This document shows, piece after piece, positions 10,860 through 20,870 of a DNA stretch of 64,000 bases. Origin of the DNA: Lojkania enalia (Eukaryota > Ascomycota > Dothideomycetes > Pleosporales). Made by a program: the position numbers and the translations under genes. The notes under the pieces were generated by a model. That model had not been told where the DNA came from, searched no databases, and saw only the letters and a list, made by a program, of their open reading frames with translations. Numbering within the stretch: the stretch's first letter is position 1; each line of letters starts with the position of its first letter. The DNA is taken from the NCBI GenBank assembly GCA_010094045.1, contig ML986617.1:202130-266129 (forward strand), read 5' to 3'.

Positions 10860-11771
10860 TAATGGGGATTGTGCCACATATACGACGTTACAACCTACAC
10901 GATGCTTTATGCAAGTCCCAGCTGCCTGTGGATTTCTTTGCACTCTTTAGTAGTTGGAGCGGACTCGTTGGGCAATAGGGCCAAGCGAACTATGCCTCCG
11001 CCAATCCCTTCCCCAACGTTTTCTCACAATAACACCATTTCCCAGGCTTCCTTGCTACGACTATTGATATTAGCTTCATGGAAGATAGAGGTTACGTAAG
11101 CCGCAATGCCTACGTGCTCAACTACTTCCGTATGACTTCCATGCATGTACTGTACGAGCAAGATTTATTGAGATCGCTACAATTACTGATAGAGCCATCA
11201 AAACCTTCTTGTGGGTAGAACTAGAAAAGTCCTGTCCGCGTAGATACCTCAACAAACTGTAGCTTACCCTAGGGCTCCGTTCTACACAGCAGCTTTCCGC
11301 ACCCAACAACCGCACCGCCTAGAAGCGGGATCCGTGCATAGCTTTCTACCGCAACATCAAATTGCAGTAGGCTAGAACTACGATCTCGGACAATGAGTAG
11401 CTGAAGCGCTTTCTTGCGGATACCGCTCTGGATGCCATGATGCTCGACGCCAACAATACGGCGGCCTTCCTCGCTAGAGAGATTGGGAAGTCGCTTTCGG
11501 CTTCATGATGCGTGACTACGATGATGGCCAGGACGATATTGACCTCAGCTAACCGCCATCAACCCTGGGTGTCGATTCGCTCGTGGCCATCAAGCTATAG
11601 AACTGGTTTAGGCATAATCTAGGCTTCGAGGTTAACGTGCCCGAAATTCTGGACTCATTGATCACATTACGACTAGAAGAACGCGCTGTTGGAATGCTGA
11701 AACTCAAATGCACTGCCGCGAATGGTGCAAATGACGGCAACGAGAAGTATCTATCAACAAAGGCACCGTAA
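10860..11771 (+). pseudogene. Relic of a highly reducing polyketide synthase: end of KR domain plus ACP domain
   Basis: Two degenerate blocks read on the plus strand. From about 10875 the frame gives YNLHDALCKSQLPVDFFA, then LFSSWSGLVGQ, a stop at 10976, GQANYASANPFPNVFSQ, a stop at 11030, and IDISFMEDRGYVSRNAYV then MTSMHVLYEQDLLRSLQ. That is the C-terminal half of a reducing-PKS ketoreductase, with GQANYASAN as its most telling motif. After further stops and a frame change the ACP follows: LKRFLAD, then LGVDSLVAIKL at 11565-11597 with the phosphopantetheine serine still coded (TCG 11577), a stop, and NWFRHNLGFEVNVPEILDS. The original stop is TAA at 11769. The upstream KS-AT-DH-ER part, normally over 5 kb, is missing. 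Stops such as TAG for the usual tryptophan of GQWGQ fit G-to-A change. It cannot make a working synthase. Confidence 0.82.
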
Positions 11772-13032
11772 GCAAACACAAGCCTAAGACGGATATAATC
11801 CCAAAAGATATAAAAATTCTATGTTAGTAAGCTACTAGACATGTTCCCCATTTCCGCGTGTTATTTTATGTTACGATGCCAGAGGGGAGAAGTGGCAGCC
11901 AAAAATGATGTGAATTAAGGGGTATCGAGGGTCTATATATAGGTAGGATGTAGCTGACGTAATAGCCGAATATCTAACGTGACTTTTATACCGTAATGCA
12001 CTTCTTAGCACCAGGAGATGGCACTATGGGAGCATTCGTAGGGCCAGTCAACACATGTCTCGAGTGTAAAACCGAAGCGGAGGGCTACATTTATGGCCTG
12101 GGGCCTAATATCATGCTATCAGGAAGACAGATAATTCCTATCTTTGTTCCCCAGTTGTAACTGTTGTTACAGCCAAAAAAATGAAGAAGCCGTAGTGCAA
12201 TCAGATGTCTTAGTAGTTGAGGCGACCGAATCCACGATCATCTGTGCATGTCAGCACTGAGAGTATTTCGTTGTGATCTTAGTAAACCCTGGACTTCAAA
12301 TGCGGTAGGAAACATCTCTGATTCAACTTGTGCCTCTGGTATCTGAGAGCAAGTAGAAGAAATAATAGTAGTTATAAAAGTTGAACGAGGCCCGCTACTA
12401 AAGGAGGACATCTGTCATGGGATGTACTTGGCTCATGTAGCACTGTTATCTTCTGATGCTCTCGACCAAGAGTAATCTCTGCAATCCTGGTTTCTCCGAG
12501 GCCTTCTAGCCGACTGTACAGAGCATGATTGAAAAGTGCAAAGGGGGATAATACGCCCTAGTCCATTTGACCACGCCGCTTTTTTACAATGCTTGGCAGC
12601 TGTAAATCGAAGACCACTCCTGTGCTAGGGTTTCAGCTTTGGGGTGGAGAGCCGCTGGAAACATTTCACGTACAAGTGGCATGATGGTTTCTACTAAATA
12701 AATCTGTAAAGCCAAATCTTTTTTACAATTTCCTCATCTAATGTTTTTAGGGGGACGCCCCTATTTTGCGATTTTTAAGCATAACGGCCAAAGCGCCTTT
12801 CACAGGATTGGAAAAAGGCAGCTGGCGATCGACGCTATTGAGGAGGCTAGGAAGAAGAGCCTGAGTTGGTGGAGCTTGCCACGAGGTCGCGCCTGTACAT
12901 GACGGCACGTCTTTACGTAGTATAGATTTGATTTGGGAGAACTAATTCGGGATAGTAATGGGCTCTGGAGAATAACAACAATTTTGAGTGCTAACATTCC
13001 TAGTAATGGGTTTGGATTGTATGTGTGCATCT
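11772..13032. other. No gene recognised
   Basis: 1.26 kb between the PKS relic and the convergent 3' end of the AidB-like gene. A short open stretch around 12000-12160 (plus) reads as ordinary protein-like sequence but matches nothing I know and is bounded by stops. The rest shows no coding pattern. It may be decayed gene cluster DNA. Confidence 0.4.
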
Positions 13033-15027
13033 TCATAGCTTTTCCAATCTAGTGATCTCTCCTGCATCTCCAAGAAATATTCTCTTATCCACAATTACTT
13101 CCTCCCCCAAATACTTCGGACGCAGATTTGCAACTTGCGAAACTGTTTTAGACTGTATCCACCTAGATGCAGCCGAAGCCGCCACCTCGTCCCGGTTGAT
13201 AGTCGCATCGTAGACGAGCAAGCAACCGCATATGATAACGTTCATATGCTGGATAATTTCCCGACCCTTATAGAGCAGGATATCCTTGTTAGCGTCCCTC
13301 GCCAAAGTTGTCAACGCCTGCAATCTGTTCTCTATAGCTGCAACCTCTTCCTTAAATTCGACAGCAGAGCTCTTCAAAATATTCATCGCCCACGGCACAA
13401 ACATATTCTCCAGTACGTTTCCGCCCCCCAGCCTCTTATCGAGCAACACGCGCACCACATCCTCGGCCATGACGCTCACCGTTCCTTCCCAAATGGGATT
13501 GACTAGGTTATCCCGAAAAACTTTTGCAATATTCATTAGCCCGCCATCCTCATTATTCTCACAGTACCCGACACCACCGAGACACTCCATGCACTCCCGC
13601 AATCCTTCAACCGAAGCAACACTAACTTGCGCTTTCATGACGGGAGTAATCAATCGCAAGAGTGTAAGTACTTCAATTTTATCTTTAGGAATCAATTCCT
13701 CTGCCTTCGTACCTCTTACCATCTGATCCCAGTCTTGTTCGGCGGCTCCTTGCAGCGCTACTGCTAGAAACACAAAGTGAGTAGCTGCCCAATATTTGAT
13801 GGTCTCATCAGCCATCCATCGAAGATGCTGTGCATTGTCCTGCAATAAGCCGCCCCTGACCTTACGCACTCTGGAATAAGCGCGGCAAACAGCAAGGCCG
13901 CGGGACCAGTTAGCTGCGGATCCTGCAGCAGTGTGTAGACGCGTGATGTTGAGTATGGAAGCTATCTCTTTGATACCCTGGCCTTCGGCACCAATAAGGA
14001 ATGCTCTAGTGCCTTTCAGTTCAAGCTCGGCAGTTGGAAGGGACTTGGTTCCAAGTTTACTTTTGAGGCGCTGAATGCGGATGCCGTTGAGCTCTGATGT
14101 ATGAGATTCATTGTTATTTGGATAGAGGGGCGGGATAGTTTTCCCCGTACGTCGACGCATCGGAGCATAGAAAGCGCTCAATCCTTTGGATGTTTGGGCT
14201 AGTAGGACGGTCATCTCAGAATCGGTTGCGCTGCTGAACCACTTAAAGCCATCGATGCGCCAGGGGCCGAGTGGCATGCCTACTGCGTCTTTGTCTCGTC
14301 CTGCTGCAGCTTCAGCATTGTGTTCATCAACCGTAAGTCTACGAGCCACTGTCTCCGTCCCACTGACGTCGCTTCCACCTGTACGTTCTGTCATCCACTG
14401 GCCGCTTGTCCATGCGTCTTCCGGATCTCGCGATGTGAGTCTTCGATATGCTTCCTGTAGAGCGTTTGCCCGGCCAGGTTGATCCCCATCCGGGTCGCTT
14501 AAATGCTTTGATAGTAGTGTCGCGGCTCCGTCAGTCATGCTCATTGGACACCCAGTCATAGTCGCTGTACAGCTCCACAAATGGCCCAACGCAAATTCAT
14601 GAACTCGGCGGTTCCAGCGTGTATTTTCCTTTGCGTAGGCTACAGCTATAACTCCCTCCCGGTAACCGATGGCTTTGAGCGCGTTCCATCCTGTAGTAAC
14701 CCAAAGGGGGTCATTTTTGTTCTCTTCTCCAAATGTGGTTAAAGGTTTGAGGACGGGATGATTGGATTCAGCGTCTACGGAGTGAACGAGCACTGAGGGG
14801 TGAAGAGCCAGGCGGGAGAAGTGGTGCACATGCGAAGTGACGGGAGAGATGTTTCGTGGGAGATAGAGGGTAAGGATGCGTGCAAGGACCCTGTCGTCTG
14901 AGACAGGGATGGCTTTCTTTGGTGATGCTGGAGTGCTCTCCGGAACCGTGTACTGGGGTGGAATCGAAGGGAGAGCTTGGAAGAAGCCTTCTGTTGATGA
15001 TGATGGTGCTGCCAACGTGGAAGTCAT
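13033..15027 (-). CDS. Acyl-CoA dehydrogenase of the AidB type, intronless
   Basis: One uninterrupted frame of 664 aa. Family marks: a long N-terminal extension typical of AidB, TGCPMSMTDGAATLL, the flavin-site signature QWMTERTGGSDVSGTET (AidB-like MTE...GGSDV), FKWFSSATDSEMTVLLAQ, RLKSKLGTKSLPTAELEL, then FLIGAEGQGIKEIASILNITR with the conserved arginine helix, ECMECLGGVGYCEN, and NPIWEGTVSVMAEDV near residue 520. AidB proteins are FAD-binding members of the acyl-CoA dehydrogenase family. In bacteria AidB belongs to the alkylation response; the fungal relatives are poorly studied, so the reaction here is open. The protein is longer than bacterial AidB (about 540 aa), mainly through N- and C-terminal extra sequence. 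It ends in EKL, which is not a good peroxisomal signal. The gene lies between two pseudogenes yet is itself intact, with no RIP stops. Confidence 0.88.
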   Translation of the reverse strand: MTSTLAAPSSSTEGFFQALPSIPPQYTVPESTPASPKKAIPVSDDRVLARILTLYLPRNISPVTSHVHHFSRLALHPSVLVHSVDAESNHPVLKPLTTFGEENKNDPLWVTTGWNALKAIGYREGVIAVAYAKENTRWNRRVHEFALGHLWSCTATMTGCPMSMTDGAATLLSKHLSDPDGDQPGRANALQEAYRRLTSRDPEDAWTSGQWMTERTGGSDVSGTETVARRLTVDEHNAEAAAGRDKDAVGMPLGPWRIDGFKWFSSATDSEMTVLLAQTSKGLSAFYAPMRRRTGKTIPPLYPNNNESHTSELNGIRIQRLKSKLGTKSLPTAELELKGTRAFLIGAEGQGIKEIASILNITRLHTAAGSAANWSRGLAVCRAYSRVRKVRGGLLQDNAQHLRWMADETIKYWAATHFVFLAVALQGAAEQDWDQMVRGTKAEELIPKDKIEVLTLLRLITPVMKAQVSVASVEGLRECMECLGGVGYCENNEDGGLMNIAKVFRDNLVNPIWEGTVSVMAEDVVRVLLDKRLGGGNVLENMFVPWAMNILKSSAVEFKEEVAAIENRLQALTTLARDANKDILLYKGREIIQHMNVIICGCLLVYDATINRDEVAASAASRWIQSKTVSQVANLRPKYLGEEVIVDKRIFLGDAGEITRLEKL

Positions 15028-15952
15028 CCTGAAGGTTCCAAAGCTCTTGAAAGGGTATTCCGTGAGGGCCTGTCAATGTTCGCACTGTTGTATGAGTGGG
15101 CAATGGTTTCACATGTTACTTTGGAGTGGATGTCGTGTGCCGCATAGTCCCCCTAGAGCGAAGGAAAAGCCCGTCGAGGACTGAAAGGTCTGAATGCCGT
15201 GTTTAGGATATAGATGAGGGCGACTTCGAGGAGGATCAAATACGTAGGATCATATGTTCACCAGCTGGTCTGAAGACCTGAACCAACTTGCCTCGGTTGA
15301 AAGCCAGACTTGCCAGAAATGGGAAAGCGCCGAGGCTTTGGCCTGGAACCCCTCATCTTCAACAGGAACATCCTCATTTCTCCAGTACATTTCGTGCTCA
15401 ACGAGTTAGCCTTATGGGCGCCACAGTGGTTTCACTATCCGTCATGGAGTGCACCCTGTTCGGCCGAGGTCGGCCGAGTTCTCTGCGGCAGAAATACTAG
15501 AAAAGCTGAGGAAAGTACGTCGCTAATCATACTAGAGCTCTGTTCGTGGCCGAGAACATTTATGAACCAAAAATTAGGGAGTAGATCCGAAATTAAGAGC
15601 AGGAGCGACTGAAGGCCTAATCTCATATCCAGGCACAGCAAAGTAGATCGACACTTAGTCCTACGACGGCGCCGCTAACTAGGGTCGATCAAGTTCCCGT
15701 GCGGAAGGCCATGGAGTGGTTAAATGTCTGAGCTAAACGACAAATGGGAGAGGTGTTGTACTTCGCTACTTCGTATACACCTGGATCTGCTCGTCCTTGC
15801 TCCCACAACTTAAAATCGACGCGAAGTCTTTGCAATGGAACCAGTCTATGCGATACTAACTGGCTAGAGCAAGAATCCAGTTGATGTCGAACGGGCGGTG
15901 TTCATCCTTTTTTTTATCACCATAAGTATGTTAACGCAGGGCAATAGTTAAA
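15028..15952. other. Upstream region of AidB-like gene; no gene recognised
   Basis: 0.9 kb holding the AidB-like promoter (minus) and the start flank of the DUF1254 relic (plus). A 100-codon plus-strand frame at 15310-15612 has no recognisable motif and no sign of a signal or domain; I leave it as unassigned. The poly-T run near 15908-15916 precedes the relic's start. Confidence 0.4.
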
Positions 15953-17575
15953 ATGAGACTTTGCGCTCTTTCTACTCTTTTGCTGGCGTCCTTCGCAATC
16001 GATGATCCTACCTTCTGTACTCCATTAGAAAATGGTGTCTTCGTCACATACGAAGGCAAAGACACCTTCTGCACCTTGCCCAAATGCAAACTAACAAGTC
16101 ATTGTTCATCAAGAGAACCTCCTAAGCACGAGTGATAGAATCGTTGTCCGCACGAACGCAGATACTATACTCTACGATGTTGTACGATGCAAGGTATCAG
16201 GACAGACGGCGAGAACTACATTGATTGCTATCTGTTGAGGGTCAAGGAGCTATATACTATCTAATCTCCTGTTCCACCCCATATCGAAGCTGTCCTCGAT
16301 TGGTATCCTGCTGCAGAGAACGTTACGTATGACATCTCAATGGAGGATCAAGAAATCACTATCCCTGGGTCTAGTGACCATTTCGGAACTTGGTCTTCTC
16401 ATGATTTGCAAGTATCTATGTATGGGACAATAAGGGAAATTGAAAATCAATGAGTAGCAGCTGCGGCCGCAACTTCACATAGGCAGCGAAGCCAAAACGG
16501 CCCTTGGCAAGTTCCTCGTTCGTTACTACCAGACTCATGTTGGCCTTATTACCTAGGGTCTCGAAGATGGATATGACGCTCATGTTGGGATGTCTACACT
16601 GTATGGTCTTTCCGTAGCTTGACTGGTCACGGATACTTCAACCGAAGATAAAGAAATTATTCACTAATTACAAGGCTAAATGAATATCGAACCAATCCCA
16701 CTGAAGGATAATATCGTCTCGCCGCCCATTAATGTGAGCCTTTTCCAGGACCCAACTTTCCTCCCCGTCAACGGGACAACTTTCCTAGAAGCTCTCTTCT
16801 GTCCGACCGCCGCGCTCGCGCCTTTCAATGAGCCGGAAATCGAACAAGACCACGCCTGGGTTACGAAGACGCTTGAAAGCGCAGGCATGAAAAATGGTGC
16901 ATGGGTGTAGTCACCAGGAAAAAATCTTACAGCTGCAGTTGCTAGAGCGAACTCATCCGTCTCTGTTCTGCTTGTTACTCTGGGATACATACACGCTTGA
17001 CAAACGACTGGACGATTTTCGATAACAGCATCATTAGTGATTACCATTCCTACTACTAAGTTCGCTGACTTATCACAGGCATGGCATACTTAGCTCTAAT
17101 CTCTGATAAGCAATATAATTATCATTCACTAGCATCGATTCGTGGACGCGGACAAAACCACCCTATTTCAATTCTTGGGCCGTCCAGTTCTCAAAAATAC
17201 CGGCTTCGGGAGGCTGACTTCGTCCGGCACCTATCAACTCTTCATCCCGGATAATTCTAATTGATATAAGCTAGGCGATTGTTTGAACATCACATTCCCT
17301 AATGGTTCGTCGGTGTATCCTGAAGGAGGCGAAGAAACGCCAGACGGACCGTTTGAGATTTTGCTGCAGCCTGCTGATACTAGACCTCCAAAAACTGGAC
17401 TGGTAATTAGCTTATAGCCCCGTCTGGTGGTAGCGGGCTTTCATTTTGGTATAAGCACATCAGAACCTGATGCCACACGTACTGCTCGTGGGAACCGATG
17501 TTTCTGTAATGCGTTGGTACAGCGTAGAAGATGTTATGGGTGAAGGTGGCTCGTATGAGTATCCGAAGGTTTTAA
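15953..17575 (+). pseudogene. Decayed DUF1254/DUF1214 secreted protein gene
   Basis: The reading starts with a signal-peptide-like MRLCALSTLLLASFAIDDPT and TPLENGVFVTYEG, as in fungal DUF1254 proteins. Further pieces in family order: VVRTNADTILYDVV (about 16150), LGKFLVRYYQTHVGL (about 16505), the open block at 16680-16910 ending TLESAGMKNGAWV, SPGKNLTAAVARANSSVSV (16915-16975), VDADKTTLFQFLGRP (about 17140), YKLGDCLNITFPNGSSVYP and GPFEILLQPAD (17270-17390), APSGGSG (about 17420) and MRWYSVEDVMGEGGSYEY (about 17510-17565). Stops and frame changes separate almost every piece, and many substitutions are visible, so this is an old, dead gene. The DUF1254 and DUF1214 domains often occur together in secreted or periplasmic proteins of unknown role. 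Start and end are taken from the outermost recognisable pieces. Confidence 0.72.
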
Positions 17576-18577
17576 TCATTGATTATATCTGTGCTTAATT
17601 TATGGATATTCTATGAGCTAGTCTAGTATACTAAAGAAGACACTGCCAATGTTTGATGTAGAGAGCCACCATTTGCTCTCTTGTTCATCGACGATAGAAG
17701 CATTTAGGTGTAAGCGATCTTCAACTACCCTTCAGATATGAATCGGATTCTATTCAAGTATGGGAGCTGATGGAGAAATCAGATGCTCGATAGAACCTTA
17801 AAATATCGAATATCACGTGATGCCCTCGCGACATCGTTTCAGTCGTCCTCCTAATTACCACGGTGCAAAACCATCTTAAACTAAACTTTCCGTAATATCC
17901 CTAAATGAAAAGACTCTTGCAACCCCACAGCTATAGCAAGTGAATCCTTCTCTAGCGGCGTTCTTCACCATCGCAAATCTTAATAGGTAATACTCTGATA
18001 CTGTAAAACTTCACCATAACGTGTTTCACCATCGAGTCGAAAAGAACGTGCTGAACAAGCGACGCGCATCTAAATTTCGCAACCCTGCAACAAAATATAA
18101 ATAATTATAAGTAGAATAATATTATCTAGAAGAATCGCTATCCTCTACATTCTCTATCTCTACTTTACCACAGTAACTCTGTGTCCGGCAGCCTTTGACT
18201 CCTTTTTTGGAGGATTTCTGTCGCCGCTTTTGGAGTCACTTGCGCCCAAAGTGCCAAGTCCAATCCCTGCAACCACTTTGAATCCTCCAACCCGTGCTCA
18301 CGCATACTCGGCGCGTCTGCCAAGCTCTTAGGTGAATACGATGACTCACTCAACGCGAGGCCAAGCGCGCCTCAAATGCAATAAAGTCATCGACTTCGCT
18401 GGAAGAGGCGGGCTTGGACTTGGAAATCTTTCATTGTGGTTTTGTTTCATAGTATCTCATTGGCCCGTCGAATTCACTGTCCGACCCCATTGGTGGAAAG
18501 GGGGAGGGACGGCGGAGTGACGCAGCCCAAGAACAGAATGCGAGATATACGGAATGAATAGAACGAGGGTCTCAGAA
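17576..18577. other. No gene recognised; AT-rich in part
   Basis: 1 kb between the DUF1254 relic and the glyoxalase promoter. The part 17580-18160 is AT-rich and may have suffered mild decay. A minus-strand frame at 18165-18353 and others at 18332-18864 show no family likeness; the latter overlaps the real glyoxalase gene in antisense. Confidence 0.4.
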
Positions 18578-18585
18578 TATATAAA
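18578..18585 (+). promoter_or_regulatory. TATA box of the glyoxalase-like gene
   Basis: The octamer TATATAAA lies 112 bases upstream of the start codon at 18697, in otherwise GC-balanced sequence. Position and spacing fit a core promoter element. Confidence 0.55.
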
Positions 18586-18696
18586 TGGGAAGGGATCCAA
18601 GCGGGAAGAGATGCAATCCACAATTCTCCCAAAATCACAACGTTTACCTATCAGAGGGACCATTCCGTTCAAAACTTTATTTGGGTTCCGGCAACT

Positions 18697-19137
18697 ATGA
18701 TTCCCCAGAAAGTATTCTTTATCAATTTCCCCGCTGCAGACATCGACGCCGCAACCCATTTCGTGACTGCGCTCGGCCTTACTAAGAGCAAAAATGGCTG
18801 CTCTGAAGGCAAATCGGCCATGTTCGGATACGGCGACAATCTCCAGCTCGGTTACCATGCACACTCGATGTTCAGCACCTGGCTCCCTTCTAGAAAGACA
18901 ATTTCGTCGGCCAGCACCGTCGAGACCATTGTGACTCTGTCGGTTGGATCACGCGATGAAGTGGACGCCCTGATCCAGAAGGGCATTGAGGCTGGAGGAA
19001 AGCGGGGTCCGAATATGGTGCCCGACGGGGATAAGTGGGGGTTGTACTCGAGAAGTGTGGAGGATCCTGATGGGCATCTCTTTGAGATTATCTATTGTGA
19101 AAAGGACTGTCAGGAGGGCGGAGAGGGCGGGAAGTAA
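18697..19137 (+). CDS. Small glyoxalase/VOC-superfamily protein
   Basis: A single-exon frame of 146 aa. It begins with KVFFINFPAADIDAATHFV then ALGLTKS, the first beta-alpha unit of vicinal-oxygen-chelate (glyoxalase/bleomycin-resistance/extradiol dioxygenase) folds. It continues with SAMFGYGDNLQLGYHAHSMF, a loop, VETIVTLSVGSRDEVDAL for the second module, and VEDPDGHLFEIIYCEKD, where the glutamate of HLFEI is the usual metal ligand. The glycine-rich end is a tail. Fungal proteins of this subgroup are often listed as 'extradiol dioxygenase-like' but most lack a known substrate; a metalloenzyme in the cytosol is the fair description. It is the last intact host gene before the transposon zone, whose composition change begins less than 200 bases after its stop. 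Confidence 0.87.
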   Translation: MIPQKVFFINFPAADIDAATHFVTALGLTKSKNGCSEGKSAMFGYGDNLQLGYHAHSMFSTWLPSRKTISSASTVETIVTLSVGSRDEVDALIQKGIEAGGKRGPNMVPDGDKWGLYSRSVEDPDGHLFEIIYCEKDCQEGGEGGK

Positions 19138-19456
19138 CTGACTATTCCCATCTCACAACACACCGCAGAGACCGGTCCTCTGGTATATAGATCTTGTGGT
19201 ATCCCTCAAAAGAAAGGCTATCTCATCCTTTACAAACACACTGCATGCCCGCCCTCTACCGTGATGCTAATCCAGACATTCAATATCTGCATTATAAGTG
19301 GTCCAGGGGTCTGAGTACAGCAAGTCTATAGCTAATAACTCTAAAAATAACCCGCTATACTTGATTCCCTACTTTTTGTACTCCTTCCAGCCCCAATAAG
19401 TGTAAACCCTTAAATTCCTGAATTACTAGTATAGATAACTCTAAAATAGTAACGTA
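19138..19456. other. Glyoxalase 3' flank and border of the RIP zone
   Basis: Composition changes from normal to strongly AT-rich with TpA excess at about 19325, that is roughly 130 bases before the first recognised transposon end at 19457. So the mutation has either leaked into host DNA or a remnant of another element lies here. No gene was seen. Confidence 0.55.
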
Positions 19457-20018
19457 TTTCACAAGCGAGTCGCCCACCCAAGCGAGTCGCCCACTTTTGC
19501 CAAGAAGTTATACCCTACCTACTTACAACGCGATGCAGCAACTACCTTAACCTTAATCAATCTATTAAGAAGGTTAGGTATTACTAGCTATCTCAGCTAT
19601 TAATTAAGATTAAATTCAGAGCGTATAAAGTACTATAACTACCTATAGTATCCCCTAAATAATATTTAGAGACTAACACGCTAGTAAATATTTATAATAT
19701 AATTACAAGCCTAATTTAAAGAAGCTTATAAAGCTAGAAGAATTAACTATAATATAGTATATACTAGACCTATTATCTTATAGATATCCTCCTATAATTA
19801 ATAGTATATAAGATATAGCTAACTATTTACTTAGAGATTATTTTATAGACTAGGTTAGTAAAAACTAGTTAATAAACTTTATTAATTATATTTTTAACTT
19901 TAAAATATACTTCTATTAAAAATATAACTATTAAAAAGCTCTTTATAAAAATTCTAAAATTATTAGTAGTTAGTTTAACCTAGTATATAATACTAAAGTA
20001 AAGTATAGTATTAATATA
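19457..20018 (+). mobile_element. P1: left part of a pogo/Fot1-like DNA transposon
   Basis: The left terminal repeat, 19457-19499, consists of two near-identical 17-18-base subunits built on AGCGAGTCGCCCAC, and directly follows a TA dinucleotide (19455-19456), the usual target of this group. The transposase frame starts at ATG 19533 and reads through many RIP stops: VLLAISAIN, then HASKY, NLKKLIKLEELTII, YILDLLSYRYPPIINS, DIANYLLRDYF and TKVKYSIN. This is the order of the Psq-type helix-turn-helix and CENP-B-type DNA-binding domain and the linker before the DDE domain. The frame ends at 20018, where element P2 begins. The DDE domain and right terminal repeat are not in the window. Confidence 0.72.
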
Positions 20019-20141
20019 TTTTATAAGTAAGTTATCTACTTAAGTAAGTTATCTACTTTATTAGTTATCTCTATATTTAGAAGTATATATTATAATAATA
20101 CCTATAGGTATTACTATAATAATTTAATAGAAGATAGATAT
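20019..20141 (+). mobile_element. P2: left end of a second element with the same terminal repeat, nested in P1
   Basis: Positions 20019-20060 line up base for base with the P1 terminal repeat in the same direction; nearly all differences are C-to-T or G-to-A. It too follows a TA (20017-20018) and it cuts the P1 transposase. The remaining 80 bases do not match P1 and contain a small palindrome around 20088-20120 (centre CCTATAGG). The element is in turn interrupted at 20142 by the LTR of B1. Confidence 0.6.
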
Positions 20142-20420
20142 TATAATAATATAAAGAAATCGTTCTACGAAAAGCTTTATATATAATCTTATTCTAAAGC
20201 TTTTCGCTTATCTTATTCTACCCCCAGCTCCGCCCCTTTTCCCATCCGTATATAGTTGTATACTCCCTTATAAGTAGCTTAATAGTTCTTCTATATCCTT
20301 TTATATAAGGCCTATAAGTATTAATAGAATTTCTAGGTTTTTAAACCTCTATATACTCCTATATACTTTTAAGTAGATTTGTACCGTATTTAGACCTATT
20401 ATCTTACCTATACTATTATA
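20142..20420 (+). repeat. 5' LTR of B1
   Basis: Runs from TATAATAATATAAAG to ACTATTATA. Its partner in B2 has the same 279-base length; original TG...CA ends have become TA...TA. Confidence 0.8.
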
Positions 20421-20870
20421 TTATATAGAAGAACTTAATACTACTAGTAATAGCCTCTTTAATAATATCGTATCGATTATTTATTTAACTATATTTAATG
20501 CTATAGTCGCCTACTTAACAGCCTATAATATAGAAAGAAGAAGCGTTTCTAACCTTCTAGAATAAACTATTAGCCTATAGGTTATAACTAAAATAAATTT
20601 AGATTAGTATTAGAAGGTTTCTAAGAGTTTATTTAAGGTAATCTACGATCTAATACTACTCTAATCTACTCTAGTATTAACACTTTATTCTACTACAATT
20701 ACTCCCTAATAACCTAATAAAACTCCCGCATCTAAAAGGTATATAACTCTAGGTACTTACTATAATTATAGTAAATTAGAATACTTTGTAAACGAATATA
20801 TAGTTTATAGAGTATAAGAGATAGAGGTTAAATAAGAGAAGATTAAAGAAGAAGAGTTTTTAGACGTAAA
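20142..20870 (+). mobile_element. B1, first part: chromovirus-type Gypsy retrotransposon, 5' LTR and end of gag
   Basis: The 279-base LTR 20142-20420 matches, in reverse, the LTR at 58108-58386 of copy B2. The inner part 20421-20870 matches B2 at about 63540-63960, including a decayed zinc knuckle near 20740-20800 in which the cysteine codons have become tyrosine. Much of gag is short here relative to a usual element, so B1 may have lost part of it. Gypsy C is inserted at 20871, and B1 resumes at 35868. Confidence 0.8.

Noticed and set aside
12000..12160. Short protein-like plus-strand stretch (about 50 codons)
   Set aside because: Reads smoothly but matches nothing I know and has no extension in any frame; too little for a pseudogene call.
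13033..13045. C-terminal EKL of the AidB-like protein as a peroxisomal PTS1 signal
   Set aside because: The first position of PTS1 is normally Ser, Ala or Cys; glutamate is not accepted. Location is left open.
15310..15612. 100-codon plus-strand frame after the AidB-like gene start
   Set aside because: No domain, no signal, no plausible introns to extend it, and it overlaps another frame; kept as unassigned intergenic.
18332..18520. Possible N-terminus of a zinc-cluster transcription factor (RGQARLKCNK)
   Set aside because: Only one cysteine of the six-cysteine pattern is present and the frame ends soon.
20080..20125. Small palindrome as a hairpin terminator or origin
   Set aside because: In such AT-rich sequence short palindromes are frequent, and it lies inside a transposon fragment.
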